DNA of 40,678 bases from Micromonospora craterilacus (lineage in GTDB: Bacteria; Actinomycetota; Actinomycetes; Mycobacteriales; Micromonosporaceae). The DNA lies in the NCBI RefSeq assembly GCF_003236315.1, contig NZ_POTY01000025.1, positions 1 through 40,678 on the forward strand. Direction: 5' to 3'. Positions 16,718-23,611 of this stretch are shown in pieces. A program made the position numbers and the translations under genes. Under the pieces are notes generated by a model that did no database searches, was not told the DNA's origin, and was given only the letters and a program-made list of their open reading frames with translations. Numbering within the stretch: position 1 is the first letter of the stretch; every line of letters starts with the position of its first letter.

Positions 16718-17539
16718 ATGCCGATCACAGGGCAGCGCGTGGTACGTCGGACTCTGGGCCGGCGGCTGACCCGACTCCGGGTGGCCTGCGGCAAGAGCCG
16801 GCGAGAGGTCGCCGAAGCGAAGCTGGGCATCTCCGAGCCGACGCTGCACCGGATCGAGACCGGCAAGGTCCCGGTGACGGCGGCGAACGTCCGGGCGCTC
16901 TGCTGGCTCTACGGTGCCGACCAGAGCATCACCGACGCGCTGGCCGAGCTGGCGTTGGGCACCTCTCAGCAGGAGTGGTGGGACAGCAGCCCGGTGATCC
17001 CAGACTGGTTCAAGCTCTACGTGGGTCTGGAGGCCAGCGCCAGCCGGATCTCCACCTACTATGGCGAGGTCATACCCGGCGAACTGCAGACCGAGCAGTA
17101 CGCGATGGCCGTGTTCGAGGCCGAAAAGCCAGCCGACGCCGAGGCCGCGCACCGGCACGTCAAGCTGCGGATGCAGCGGCAGAAGGCGCTTTTCACGCGT
17201 ACCCCGGCTCCGCGGATCGTGACCGTCCTCGGCGAGGATGTGCTCACCCGACCCGTAGGCGGTAAGAGTGTTCTCGACGGTCAGGTCGAGCACCTGCGCC
17301 GGGTCGCGAAGCTCGACTCGGTGGACATCAGGGTGCTGCCCTTCTCAGTCGGCGCGCACGCCGCGATGGCCGGCGCGTTTCGCATCCTGGACTTCGACGC
17401 CCCGGACGACCCGAACACGGTGTACCTGGAGTCCCACATCGGCGCGCTCTACCTGGAGGAGCCGCGCGAGATCGACGAGTACCGCCGGATATTCATGATG
17501 GTCCACGACGCCTCCGTTCCGTTGGACGCCTTCCGATAA
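16718..17539 (+). CDS. Scr1-family helix-turn-helix regulator (XRE + DUF5753)
   Basis: A 273-aa protein with an N-terminal XRE helix-turn-helix ('RRLTRLRVACGKSRREVAEAKLGISEPTLHRIETGK'), then a DUF5753 domain from about residue 90: 'WFKLYVGLEASASRISTYYGEVIPGELQTEQYA', 'RQKALF', 'VLGEDVLTRPVGG', 'VDIRVLPFSVGAHAAM' and 'VYLESHIGALYLEE'. These actinobacterial regulators are usually paired with a small DUF397 protein in an antitoxin-like relationship, and one lies 1.0 kb downstream on the opposite strand. The start has GGAGGTGGGG before it. Confidence 0.9.
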   Translation: MPITGQRVVRRTLGRRLTRLRVACGKSRREVAEAKLGISEPTLHRIETGKVPVTAANVRALCWLYGADQSITDALAELALGTSQQEWWDSSPVIPDWFKLYVGLEASASRISTYYGEVIPGELQTEQYAMAVFEAEKPADAEAAHRHVKLRMQRQKALFTRTPAPRIVTVLGEDVLTRPVGGKSVLDGQVEHLRRVAKLDSVDIRVLPFSVGAHAAMAGAFRILDFDAPDDPNTVYLESHIGALYLEEPREIDEYRRIFMMVHDASVPLDAFR

Positions 17540-17617
17540 GGTGCCGCGGGTATGGTCCCCCTCGAGCCCGGTCGGGGCAGGGACGCGTGGCGACACTCAT
17601 CATGGAGGGCCGTATCG

Positions 17618-18433
17618 GTGTCTGATGTGGACGAGGTTGGCGGAGCGAAGCCGGCGACTGCGGCGAGGATCTACGACTACCACCTCGGCGGGACACACAA
17701 CTTCCCTGCCGACCGGGAAGCCGCCAAGGCGATGGCACAGATGTTTCCGTTGGCACCGGTGCTGGCCCGCACCAATCGTGCATTCCTGCGGCGAGCGGTG
17801 CGCCACCTGACCGAGGCCGGGGTGCGACAGTTCCTCGACATCGGTTCGGGTATCCCGACCGAGGGCAACGTCCACGAGATCGCCCAGCGGTCCGCGCCCG
17901 ACGCTCGGGTGGTCTATGTGGACATCGACACGGTCGCCGTGTCGGAGAGCCTGGATATTCTCGACGGCAACGATCGGGCCACCGCCATCCGGGGAGATCT
18001 GCGGGAGCCGCAGGCCATCCTGGCGCACCCCCAGGTGCGGGCGCTGCTCGATCTCGACCGGCCGGTCGGCCTGCTGCTGGGCGCGGTCCTGCACTTCGTA
18101 CCCGACGACGAGTTGGCGTACGACGTGGTAGGGCAGTTGCGGGCGGCGCTCGCGCCGGGCAGCTATCTCGTGGCGTCGCACGCCTCCGCCGACGGCGGGG
18201 ACGTCGACCAGGACGACGTGGAGACCGCCCAGGGACTGTACCGGCGGAACACCGCAACTCCGTTTCACCTGCGCACCCGGCGGCAGTTCGAGCAGTTCTT
18301 CGCCGGTCTCGACCTGGTCGAGCCGGGCGTGGTGTGGCTGCCGCAGTGGCGGCCCACGCCCGAGGACCCGGCGGATTTCGCCGACGACCCGGCCCGCAGC
18401 TCCGGTCTGGTAGCCGTCGGCCGGAAGCCGTAA
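17618..18433 (+). CDS. DUF574-family SAM-dependent methyltransferase
   Basis: A 271-aa Rossmann methyltransferase of the PF04672 type. The signature 'ARIYDYHLGGTHNFPADREAA' comes near the N-terminus, motif I is 'QFLDIGSGIPTEGNVHEIAQ', the acidic ribose-binding strand is 'RVVYVDIDTVAV', and 'GLLLGAVLHFVPDDELAYDVV' follows. The family is abundant in actinomycetes and its substrate is unknown. The GTG start at 17618 is used because GGAGGG lies about eight bases upstream and homologous sequence begins there; the longer frame to 17552 would read through that site. It sits between the Scr1-type regulator and the DUF397 gene. Confidence 0.88.
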   Translation: MSDVDEVGGAKPATAARIYDYHLGGTHNFPADREAAKAMAQMFPLAPVLARTNRAFLRRAVRHLTEAGVRQFLDIGSGIPTEGNVHEIAQRSAPDARVVYVDIDTVAVSESLDILDGNDRATAIRGDLREPQAILAHPQVRALLDLDRPVGLLLGAVLHFVPDDELAYDVVGQLRAALAPGSYLVASHASADGGDVDQDDVETAQGLYRRNTATPFHLRTRRQFEQFFAGLDLVEPGVVWLPQWRPTPEDPADFADDPARSSGLVAVGRKP

Positions 18434-18438
18434 CCGGC

Positions 18439-18462
18439 CTGGCGGCGAACGTGCGCCGCCAG
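18439..18462 (+). terminator. Terminator hairpin after the methyltransferase
   Basis: CTGGCGGC and GCCGCCAG are exact complements around an 8-nt loop, starting five bases after the stop. Confidence 0.65.
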
Positions 18463-18491
18463 CCGTGATCAGCCCTCTCCCCATTCCAGCT

Positions 18492-18525
18492 CCGGCGCCC
18501 GCCGATCTGCCTCGGCGGGCGCCGG
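18492..18525. terminator. Bidirectional terminator between convergent genes
   Basis: 18492-18504 is the exact reverse complement of 18513-18525: a 13-bp all-GC stem with an 8-nt loop. It lies between the methyltransferase (plus) and the DUF397 gene (minus). Confidence 0.7.
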
Positions 18526-18579
18526 TGTCTCGCGGTCACCGCGTTCGCCAACCCGGCGTTGTGCCGTGGGCCACGCCGT

Positions 18580-18786
18580 TCAGTCAGCGAGCAGCCCGTC
18601 GAACTCCCCCCGCTTGGCGCCGAAGAGGAACGAGTCCCACTCCTCCGAGGTGAACCGTACGCTGCCGGCGGACGGGCTCTTGCTGTTGCGGACCTCGATC
18701 AGACCATCGTGGCGGCGCGCCTCGACGCAGCTGCCGCCGTTGCCGGTCGACCTGCTGGACATGATCCATCCGGTGCTTTCGTGCAT
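18580..18786 (-). CDS. DUF397 domain protein
   Basis: A 68-aa protein with the DUF397 layout: 'WIMSSRSTGNGGSCVEARR', 'GLIEVRNSKSPSAGSVRFTSEEWDSFL'. These small proteins accompany Scr1/DUF5753 regulators and are thought to bind or antagonise them. The start has the near-perfect site GGAGGAAATAACCG-ATG. It is unusual that the DUF397 gene faces the regulator across a methyltransferase gene and does not follow it directly. Confidence 0.88.
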   Translation of the reverse strand: MHESTGWIMSSRSTGNGGSCVEARRHDGLIEVRNSKSPSAGSVRFTSEEWDSFLFGAKRGEFDGLLAD

Positions 18787-19156
18787 CGGTTATTTCCTCC
18801 ATGGACGGCGTGCTGGTGACCGGCTCTCTGGTCCTGGATACTGCCCGGGCGCAATCCCACCCCAGCTTGGTTACTTTCCGTTCGCGCCTATCGACGGGGA
18901 GCGAAAGCCAGCGTGCACGAAGTCCCAGGTGGACGGCCTGAGCCTCCATGCCTAGCAATGGCAGGGCCTTTCACTATGAAATCGTGGCCGACACAGCGTA
19001 ACCGAAGACAGCGCTCGCGCAGGATCTCGTCGTGATGTTTTGTCGTCGTGAAATCTTGCACGCACCTTCCCGCGCTGACATGCTCGTGATGGCGCCGGCC
19101 CACCGGTGCCAGGTGAGCAGCAACGACCGGAGCTGGCCCGCGACGAAGGTGAGATC
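18787..19156. other. 370-bp gap, divergent promoter region
   Basis: No gene is seen. It holds the upstream regions of the DUF397 gene (minus) and of the 93-aa protein (plus). TCGTCGTGA occurs twice in direct orientation, at 19027 and 19043, 16 bp apart, which could be a regulator half-site pair. Confidence 0.4.
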
Positions 19157-19438
19157 ATGTCTGCGCCGCACCATGGCACGCCGACCGTCACGACCCCACC
19201 CGACGGGTTCTGCCCAGGAGACCGGGTCTGGGTACACCGCGGGACATCCTGGCGCCCCGGCGTCATCCTGCAGTCTTCGCCAGAAGCAGCAACCGTCCGA
19301 TACCGGCCAGCCGAGGCCCGGGGCACCGGTGTGGACACCGTCATCGCCAGCAGTCTGACTGCCCGCGACGACCACGACCCGCTCCTCGACCGGACGACCG
19401 AGCTCGGCCGAGTCGCTGGCCTCGAGCAGACCGCGTGA
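19157..19438 (+). CDS. Small hypothetical protein with SH3-like segment (93 aa)
   Basis: The ATG has GAAGGTGAG upstream. The middle reads 'GFCPGDRVWVHRGTSWRPGVIL' and 'AATVRYRPAEARGTGVDTV', a strand-rich pattern like the small SH3/Tudor-type barrels. The C-terminus is acidic and helical. No named family is recognised; actinobacteria carry many such short proteins. Convergent with the 61-aa gene. Confidence 0.6.
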   Translation: MSAPHHGTPTVTTPPDGFCPGDRVWVHRGTSWRPGVILQSSPEAATVRYRPAEARGTGVDTVIASSLTARDDHDPLLDRTTELGRVAGLEQTA

Positions 19439-19469
19439 TCGCTGGGGTTGAGTCTCGCCCTGCGGCTGC

Positions 19470-19655
19470 TTACGCCCCCCACTCCCGGCGCACTGGAGGC
19501 TGCGGCGGCTCCTCGTGCGGGGGGTCTGTGTCCACGGTCTCGACCAGCTCCTCGGTCGGCGCGACTCGGGCGGGCAGTTCGCCGAACCTGACGTGCCGCA
19601 GCCGGGCGAACTCCTCGTCCGTTGACCGTTCGGCGTGCTCTCGATCCTCACCCAT
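19470..19655 (-). CDS. Small acidic hypothetical protein (61 aa)
   Basis: Starts at ATG 19655 with GGGAGG upstream. The sequence begins MGEDREHAERSTDEEFARL and continues 'RHVRFGELPARVAPTEELVE', with a Pro/Glu-rich tail. No family recognised. The good ribosome site and high third-position GC are the support. The longer open frame to 19922 is antisense to the membrane-protein gene and is not used. Confidence 0.55.
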   Translation of the reverse strand: MGEDREHAERSTDEEFARLRHVRFGELPARVAPTEELVETVDTDPPHEEPPQPPVRREWGA

Positions 19656-19812
19656 CGCCGGCCTCCCTCGTCGGGTGCCATTGTCCCCCGCTGATGGGTT
19701 CTTCGCGCTGGTGACGAGCGACCCACCACCACCCCCTGGCGGCGGCCGCGGCAGTACCGTCACAGAGAGCAGTCCGGGAAACGGGACGCCGATGTGGCGA
19801 GTTGGGCGAGTC

Positions 19813-20874
19813 CTATTCGGTTGATGTGACAGGTCTCGGGGCGGCGGCGGGGATCGGTGGAAGTTGGCGCAGTGCTCGGATTGCCAGCACGGCGAGCGGT
19901 ACGCCCACCGCGAGGACGGCAATGGCCTGCACGGAGGCGATCGTGGTGAGGGTGGCGTGTTGCACCTGGTGACGGTAGTCGGGCAGGGTCGCGGTTCGCT
20001 GGGCGAGCGTGGTCACGGCGAGCAGGGTGAGCGCCAGTGACCATGGCAGGGTGCGAGATGGACGACGGGATGCGCGAACGGCCAGGTGGATCACCATGGC
20101 GGCGGTCACCGCCGCGCATGACAGGCCCGGCCAGTCGAGAAGCCTCAGCGCCGGTGTGGTCGCCTGAATGGTGAACAGCGGTACGGGGACGAGGAGAATG
20201 CCGATCGGCAGCGCGAGGAGCCACGGGCGGCGCGGCACCGGTGGGGCCTCGTGATGGAAGGCCGTCATGGCCAGTAGCAGGGCGACGTCGATGAAGAGCG
20301 CCGCCCAGGGCGACACGGTCAGCGGTCCGTCACTGGTGGCTTGTGCCACGACGGTGGTGATGGTGGTAGGCACGATGGCGAGCAGGGCGACTGCCTGGGC
20401 CACCCGCCGGTGTCCGAGTACGAGCGCGATGTAGGCCGGCAACCAGGCGTAGCCGGCGAGGTGCCAGGCGGTGTGCCAGATGCTCGACGGTGGAGTGATC
20501 GCCCATTCGGATGCGGGAGTTGGCAACCAGGCGAACTTCCCGGAGAGCCACAGTGTGACGGCGATGCTGGCGGTGACCATGACGGCGTGGGTCAGCATCG
20601 CCATCAGGGTCGCCAGTCGCACGGCCTGCCCCCAGGCGTACGAGCGGGGTGGCGCGTCGGCTCCGCCGAGACGCAACCGAACGGCGAGGGACACGATGCT
20701 GGCGACCTCCGACATGCTCGGCCAGCCGTAGTCCGCAGCGTACGCGGTGGTTTCGGGATCGCCGGTGTCCATGCTCTCCAGGAAGGCGGCGACCATGTCG
20801 TCTTCCCATTCCTGCCGATAGTCGGCGGGCAGCAGTCGCAGGATGAAGCGGTAGCGTTCCTCGAGCCGGCTCAC
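19813..20874 (-). CDS. PadR-associated membrane protein (about 8 TM helices)
   Basis: A 353-aa protein. Residues ~3-35 ('LEERYRFILRLLPADYRQEWEDDMVAAFLE') resemble the short HAAS-like cytoplasmic domain found next to PadR regulators. About eight transmembrane segments follow, from 'LATLMAMLTHAVMVTASIAV' to 'SVQAIAVLAVGVPLAVLAI'. No catalytic motif is visible. The GTG start overlaps the PadR stop (GTGA), so the two are translated together and the PadR protein probably controls this gene. The longer frame to 21024 lies inside the PadR gene and is rejected. Confidence 0.75.
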   Translation of the reverse strand: MSRLEERYRFILRLLPADYRQEWEDDMVAAFLESMDTGDPETTAYAADYGWPSMSEVASIVSLAVRLRLGGADAPPRSYAWGQAVRLATLMAMLTHAVMVTASIAVTLWLSGKFAWLPTPASEWAITPPSSIWHTAWHLAGYAWLPAYIALVLGHRRVAQAVALLAIVPTTITTVVAQATSDGPLTVSPWAALFIDVALLLAMTAFHHEAPPVPRRPWLLALPIGILLVPVPLFTIQATTPALRLLDWPGLSCAAVTAAMVIHLAVRASRRPSRTLPWSLALTLLAVTTLAQRTATLPDYRHQVQHATLTTIASVQAIAVLAVGVPLAVLAIRALRQLPPIPAAAPRPVTSTE

Positions 20875-21221
20875 GACGGCGTCGCCCCTGTGATCGGGTT
20901 CCGCCGGTCGCGCAACCGGGTCGAGGCGAGGCGCGCGTTGGCGGCCAGCCGTTGAGCCTCTGCGTCGAGGGCCTCGCGGCCGTGTTCGGTCAACCGGTAG
21001 TACCGGCGTAACCGTCCCTGCCATGCCTCCTCGCGGTCCAGTTCGACCAGGCCTTCACCGACGAGTCGGTCCAGGGTCCCGTACAGGGAGCCGATCTTCA
21101 GCTGCACCCGCCCCCGCGACAGTTCTGCGACCTCCGCAACGATCCCGTAGCCGTGGCGCGGGGCGTCGAGCAGCGCGGTGAGGATGAAGAAGGCCGGTTC
21201 CGTCATCGCCCGAGAACTCAT
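20871..21221 (-). CDS. PadR-family transcriptional regulator
   Basis: A 116-aa winged-helix protein: 'EPAFFILTALLDAPRHGYGIVAEVAELS', 'VQLKIGSLYGTLDRLVGEGLVELDR' and 'GRLRRYYRLTEHGREAL', the standard PadR fold with a C-terminal dimerisation helix. It is the first gene of a two-gene operon with the membrane protein. TATATT sits exactly six bases before the ATG with no ribosome site, which suggests a leaderless mRNA. Confidence 0.9.
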   Translation of the reverse strand: MSSRAMTEPAFFILTALLDAPRHGYGIVAEVAELSRGRVQLKIGSLYGTLDRLVGEGLVELDREEAWQGRLRRYYRLTEHGREALDAEAQRLAANARLASTRLRDRRNPITGATPS

Positions 21222-21227
21222 GCACCT

Positions 21228-21233
21228 AATATA
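21228..21233 (-). promoter_or_regulatory. -10 element of the PadR promoter
   Basis: TATATT, six bases (AGGTGC) before the ATG, fits the actinobacterial TANNNT -10 with transcription starting at the A of ATG. No -35 is recognised. Confidence 0.5.
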
Positions 21234-21618
21234 GTGGAAGACAAGATATGCGGCCAGACCGGAAGCCAGACCACGCCGGTGGATTCAAGGCCCGGCACCC
21301 GCAGAGCACGGCCCGCCGGATCGGGGGTCGGCCAGCGCCTCGCGCAGCGTCCCCATGTCGGGCGACTCCGGACACCTCGCGGAGCGCCCACCGCGCGGTT
21401 TCGCGAAAGCGGGATCATCGCCGACGAGCACCCGGGAGGGCGGCGGCTCGGCCGTCGGCCCGATCGGCCCGCATGCCCGTCCGTGCGACCAGGTTTGCGG
21501 GCTGGACTGCCCCGAATGGCATCCGGCGAGTCCGGCATGGGCAGTCAAGGTTCGGCGACATTGAAATGTGTCAAGTTGGCGACACTTCGCGCGATGCCAC
21601 GGCCGCAGCCTCGGCTAA

Positions 21619-21624
21619 TACGAT
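21619..21624 (+). promoter_or_regulatory. -10 element of the EACC1 operon promoter
   Basis: TACGAT lies six bases (AGGCGC) before the ATG of the EACC1-like gene, the same geometry as at the PadR gene. A leaderless mRNA is likely. No clear -35. Confidence 0.5.
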
Positions 21625-21630
21625 AGGCGC

Positions 21631-22065
21631 ATGTCACCAAAGGTCTCGATTGTCGCCGCGGACCACCACCAAGGTCCCGGCCCGAGAGCCGGCGTCGACG
21701 TGACCTTTCTTCCGCTCGCCGAGGACGACGGCGTCCTGATCTACCCCGAATCGACCCCGGCTCTTATGCAGGAGCTGCTGGCAGCGGGTCTTGTGGTGGA
21801 CACCTGGCATCCCACCGGGGAATGCGATTTCGTCTCATCGCGCGGTCTGGTGACCGACACCCTGCTCCAGATCATGGTCGGTATCGCCTCCTCCGCCGGG
21901 TGGTACGCCCTGCAGTCGATGCTGCGCCGACGCACCGGGCAGGTCAGTGTGCGCGCGACGTTCGACGACGGTGTCCAGCGACGACGCGTGGAGGTGAACG
22001 GAGAGGCGGCCGCTGTCGTCGAGGCGCTGGAAAGGCTCGACCCGTTCAGGTCGGAGCCCTCCTGA
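21631..22065 (+). CDS. EACC1-like effector-associated constant component
   Basis: A 144-aa protein. After a variable N-terminal half it has a hydrophobic helix ('LLQIMVGIASSAGWYALQSML'), the basic turn 'RRRTG', then 'QVSVRATFDDGVQRRRVEVNGEAAAVVEALERL'. This helix/basic turn/strand/strand/helix plan is how I remember the EACC1 components encoded beside EAD/VMAP conflict genes. The downstream EAD2-VMAP-C gene, 49 bp away, supports the call. EACC1 is thought to be a constant partner of the sensor or effector complex; its biochemistry is unknown. A leaderless start is likely. The call rests on pattern and context and no catalytic motif is visible. Confidence 0.6.
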   Translation: MSPKVSIVAADHHQGPGPRAGVDVTFLPLAEDDGVLIYPESTPALMQELLAAGLVVDTWHPTGECDFVSSRGLVTDTLLQIMVGIASSAGWYALQSMLRRRTGQVSVRATFDDGVQRRRVEVNGEAAAVVEALERLDPFRSEPS

Positions 22066-22114
22066 TGGCGGCGGGCCGCAGCGCCCCGCCGAGCTCGCGC
22101 CAGCGAGCGATCAG

Positions 22115-23611
22115 ATGAGGCCCGTGCACGAGGGGCCGCGGCGCTATTCGCCAGCCGTGGTGGAGGAGCGCCGCCGGCTGGTCGGCCAGATCGCGACCGT
22201 GATGGAGGAGTCGTCGGTCATCCGCGACCCGAACAGCCGCCAGTTGCTGCTTCAGGAGCTGGGCCACGCATTGGGGGGCGCACTGGGCTACCGGGAGCTG
22301 AGCGTGCTGCGGCCCCAGATCGTCGAGCTGGTCACGGTGTGCGTGGATCGAGCGGGCGGGCTGCGCTGCCTCGTCGACTGCCTGGAACTGCTCGAGCCGG
22401 GCAGCGACCAGACCATCGCGCTGGTGCGGCTGGCCGACGAGTGGCAGGTGGTCGAGTTGTTCGCCGACTACGACCTTCCCTGGCTGCGGGGCCTGCTGTC
22501 CACCGTCGACGCGACCGGGGAGCTGCGGCGGTTCGTCGCCGAGACCCGGGCGACCCCAGCCCCTCCCTGGTGCAGGACCGCCTGGGATCTCTTCACCCAC
22601 CTCGCATCGGCGAACTCGCACGCCGAGGTGCCGCCGTGGCTGCCGCTGCTGGACAGGTTGGCGACGGCCGTACCGGAGGCATCGCTGGACCGGATGCGCG
22701 AGTTCGTCGCGCAGCTGGCCAAGGACTGGGGAGTCGCGGACCGGATCGAGGCGTCCCGGCCGAGCCCTCCGGCGCCCGTCGGTACCGCCTACCTGGTGAT
22801 CCAGTTCGAGAAGTACGGCGGTGACGACGACACCTACATCATGTCGCACTGGTATCAGTGGGCGTCCACGGTGTGGCAGCCGATCCGCGGCGAGGACCGA
22901 CACATCCCGTACCGGGACCTCGAGGCCGCCGTCGACCAGGTCATCAACGAGACCGAACGGCGCTGGGCGGATCAGACCGGCGCGGTGACCATCGAGTTCG
23001 TGCTGCCCTGGCAGCTGATCAACGAACCGGTCGACACCTGGCGCAAGGAACTCCAGTCACCGATGCCGAGTCCCCTGACCACGGAGTATCCCCTGGTGAT
23101 CAGGAGCCTGGAACGCCTCCGCGCCAGCCAGTGGCACCGGGTCTGGCGGGGCCGCTGGCAGGGCCTCGCCGGCCGCGACGGCGAGCGGCAGCTGATCCAC
23201 TGCGCGTCGCAGCACCATGCCGACGTCCAGCTCGAGGCGACTCTCAAACGCGAGAGCGGGGTCGTCGTGCTGGTGCTCAGCGAGTCGCCGACCGCGGACA
23301 GCGTGGGCGAGCGGCAACTGCTCGTCGGGCTGCGGTCCGGGATGCCGGCGATCATCTGGCACCGCACCCCATCGTCCACAAAGGATCTGTGCCAGACTGT
23401 TGCGTCGATGCTCGGCGACCAGACATCGGGCCCAGGGGTGACCGGGCTTCCGCACCGTGCCAAGCACCTGCGGCAGTCGGCGTGGAGTGAGGACCCCAAG
23501 GGGCTCGACCAGCACATCGGGCACGGCTTTGTGATCTTGTTCGACGATCCGGATCGACAGCCAGGTGGAACGGTCTCCGCCGACGAAGACAGGCGAAAGG
23601 TCTTGGCATGA
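22115..23611 (+). CDS. EAD2 + VMAP-C adaptor protein
   Basis: A 498-aa protein. Residues ~18-110 form an effector-associated domain 2 ('SSVIRDPNSRQLLLQEL', 'LVTVCVDRAGGLRCLVDCLELLEPGS'). Residues ~245-480 form a VMAP-C domain ('AYLVIQFEKYGGDDDTYIM', 'VTIEFVLPWQLINEPVDTW', 'YPLVIRSLERL', 'GFVILFDDP'). VMAPs belong to vWA-MoxR-VMAP ternary systems and are thought to link an NTPase to an effector through matched EADs. The caspase gene at 29879 carries the same EAD2 type. The start ATG has only a weak ribosome site, and GTG 22124 is possible. Its stop overlaps an ATG at 23608 (ATGA). Confidence 0.82.
   Translation: MRPVHEGPRRYSPAVVEERRRLVGQIATVMEESSVIRDPNSRQLLLQELGHALGGALGYRELSVLRPQIVELVTVCVDRAGGLRCLVDCLELLEPGSDQTIALVRLADEWQVVELFADYDLPWLRGLLSTVDATGELRRFVAETRATPAPPWCRTAWDLFTHLASANSHAEVPPWLPLLDRLATAVPEASLDRMREFVAQLAKDWGVADRIEASRPSPPAPVGTAYLVIQFEKYGGDDDTYIMSHWYQWASTVWQPIRGEDRHIPYRDLEAAVDQVINETERRWADQTGAVTIEFVLPWQLINEPVDTWRKELQSPMPSPLTTEYPLVIRSLERLRASQWHRVWRGRWQGLAGRDGERQLIHCASQHHADVQLEATLKRESGVVVLVLSESPTADSVGERQLLVGLRSGMPAIIWHRTPSSTKDLCQTVASMLGDQTSGPGVTGLPHRAKHLRQSAWSEDPKGLDQHIGHGFVILFDDPDRQPGGTVSADEDRRKVLA

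Larger units (their letters stand above)
21222..21630. other. 409-bp divergent intergenic region
   Basis: No supported gene; short frames on both strands look like shadows. It contains a leaderless-type -10 at each end. Near the EACC1 side, GTGTC (21568-21572) and GACAC (21581-21585) form a dyad, and GGCGACA repeats directly at 21554 and 21578. These could be operator sites for the conflict operon. Confidence 0.4.

Noticed and set aside
21248..21626. Several 60-150 codon frames on both strands between PadR and EACC1
   Set aside because: Their composition is Arg/Pro-rich, no ribosome sites fit, and they contain the promoter regions of both flanking genes.
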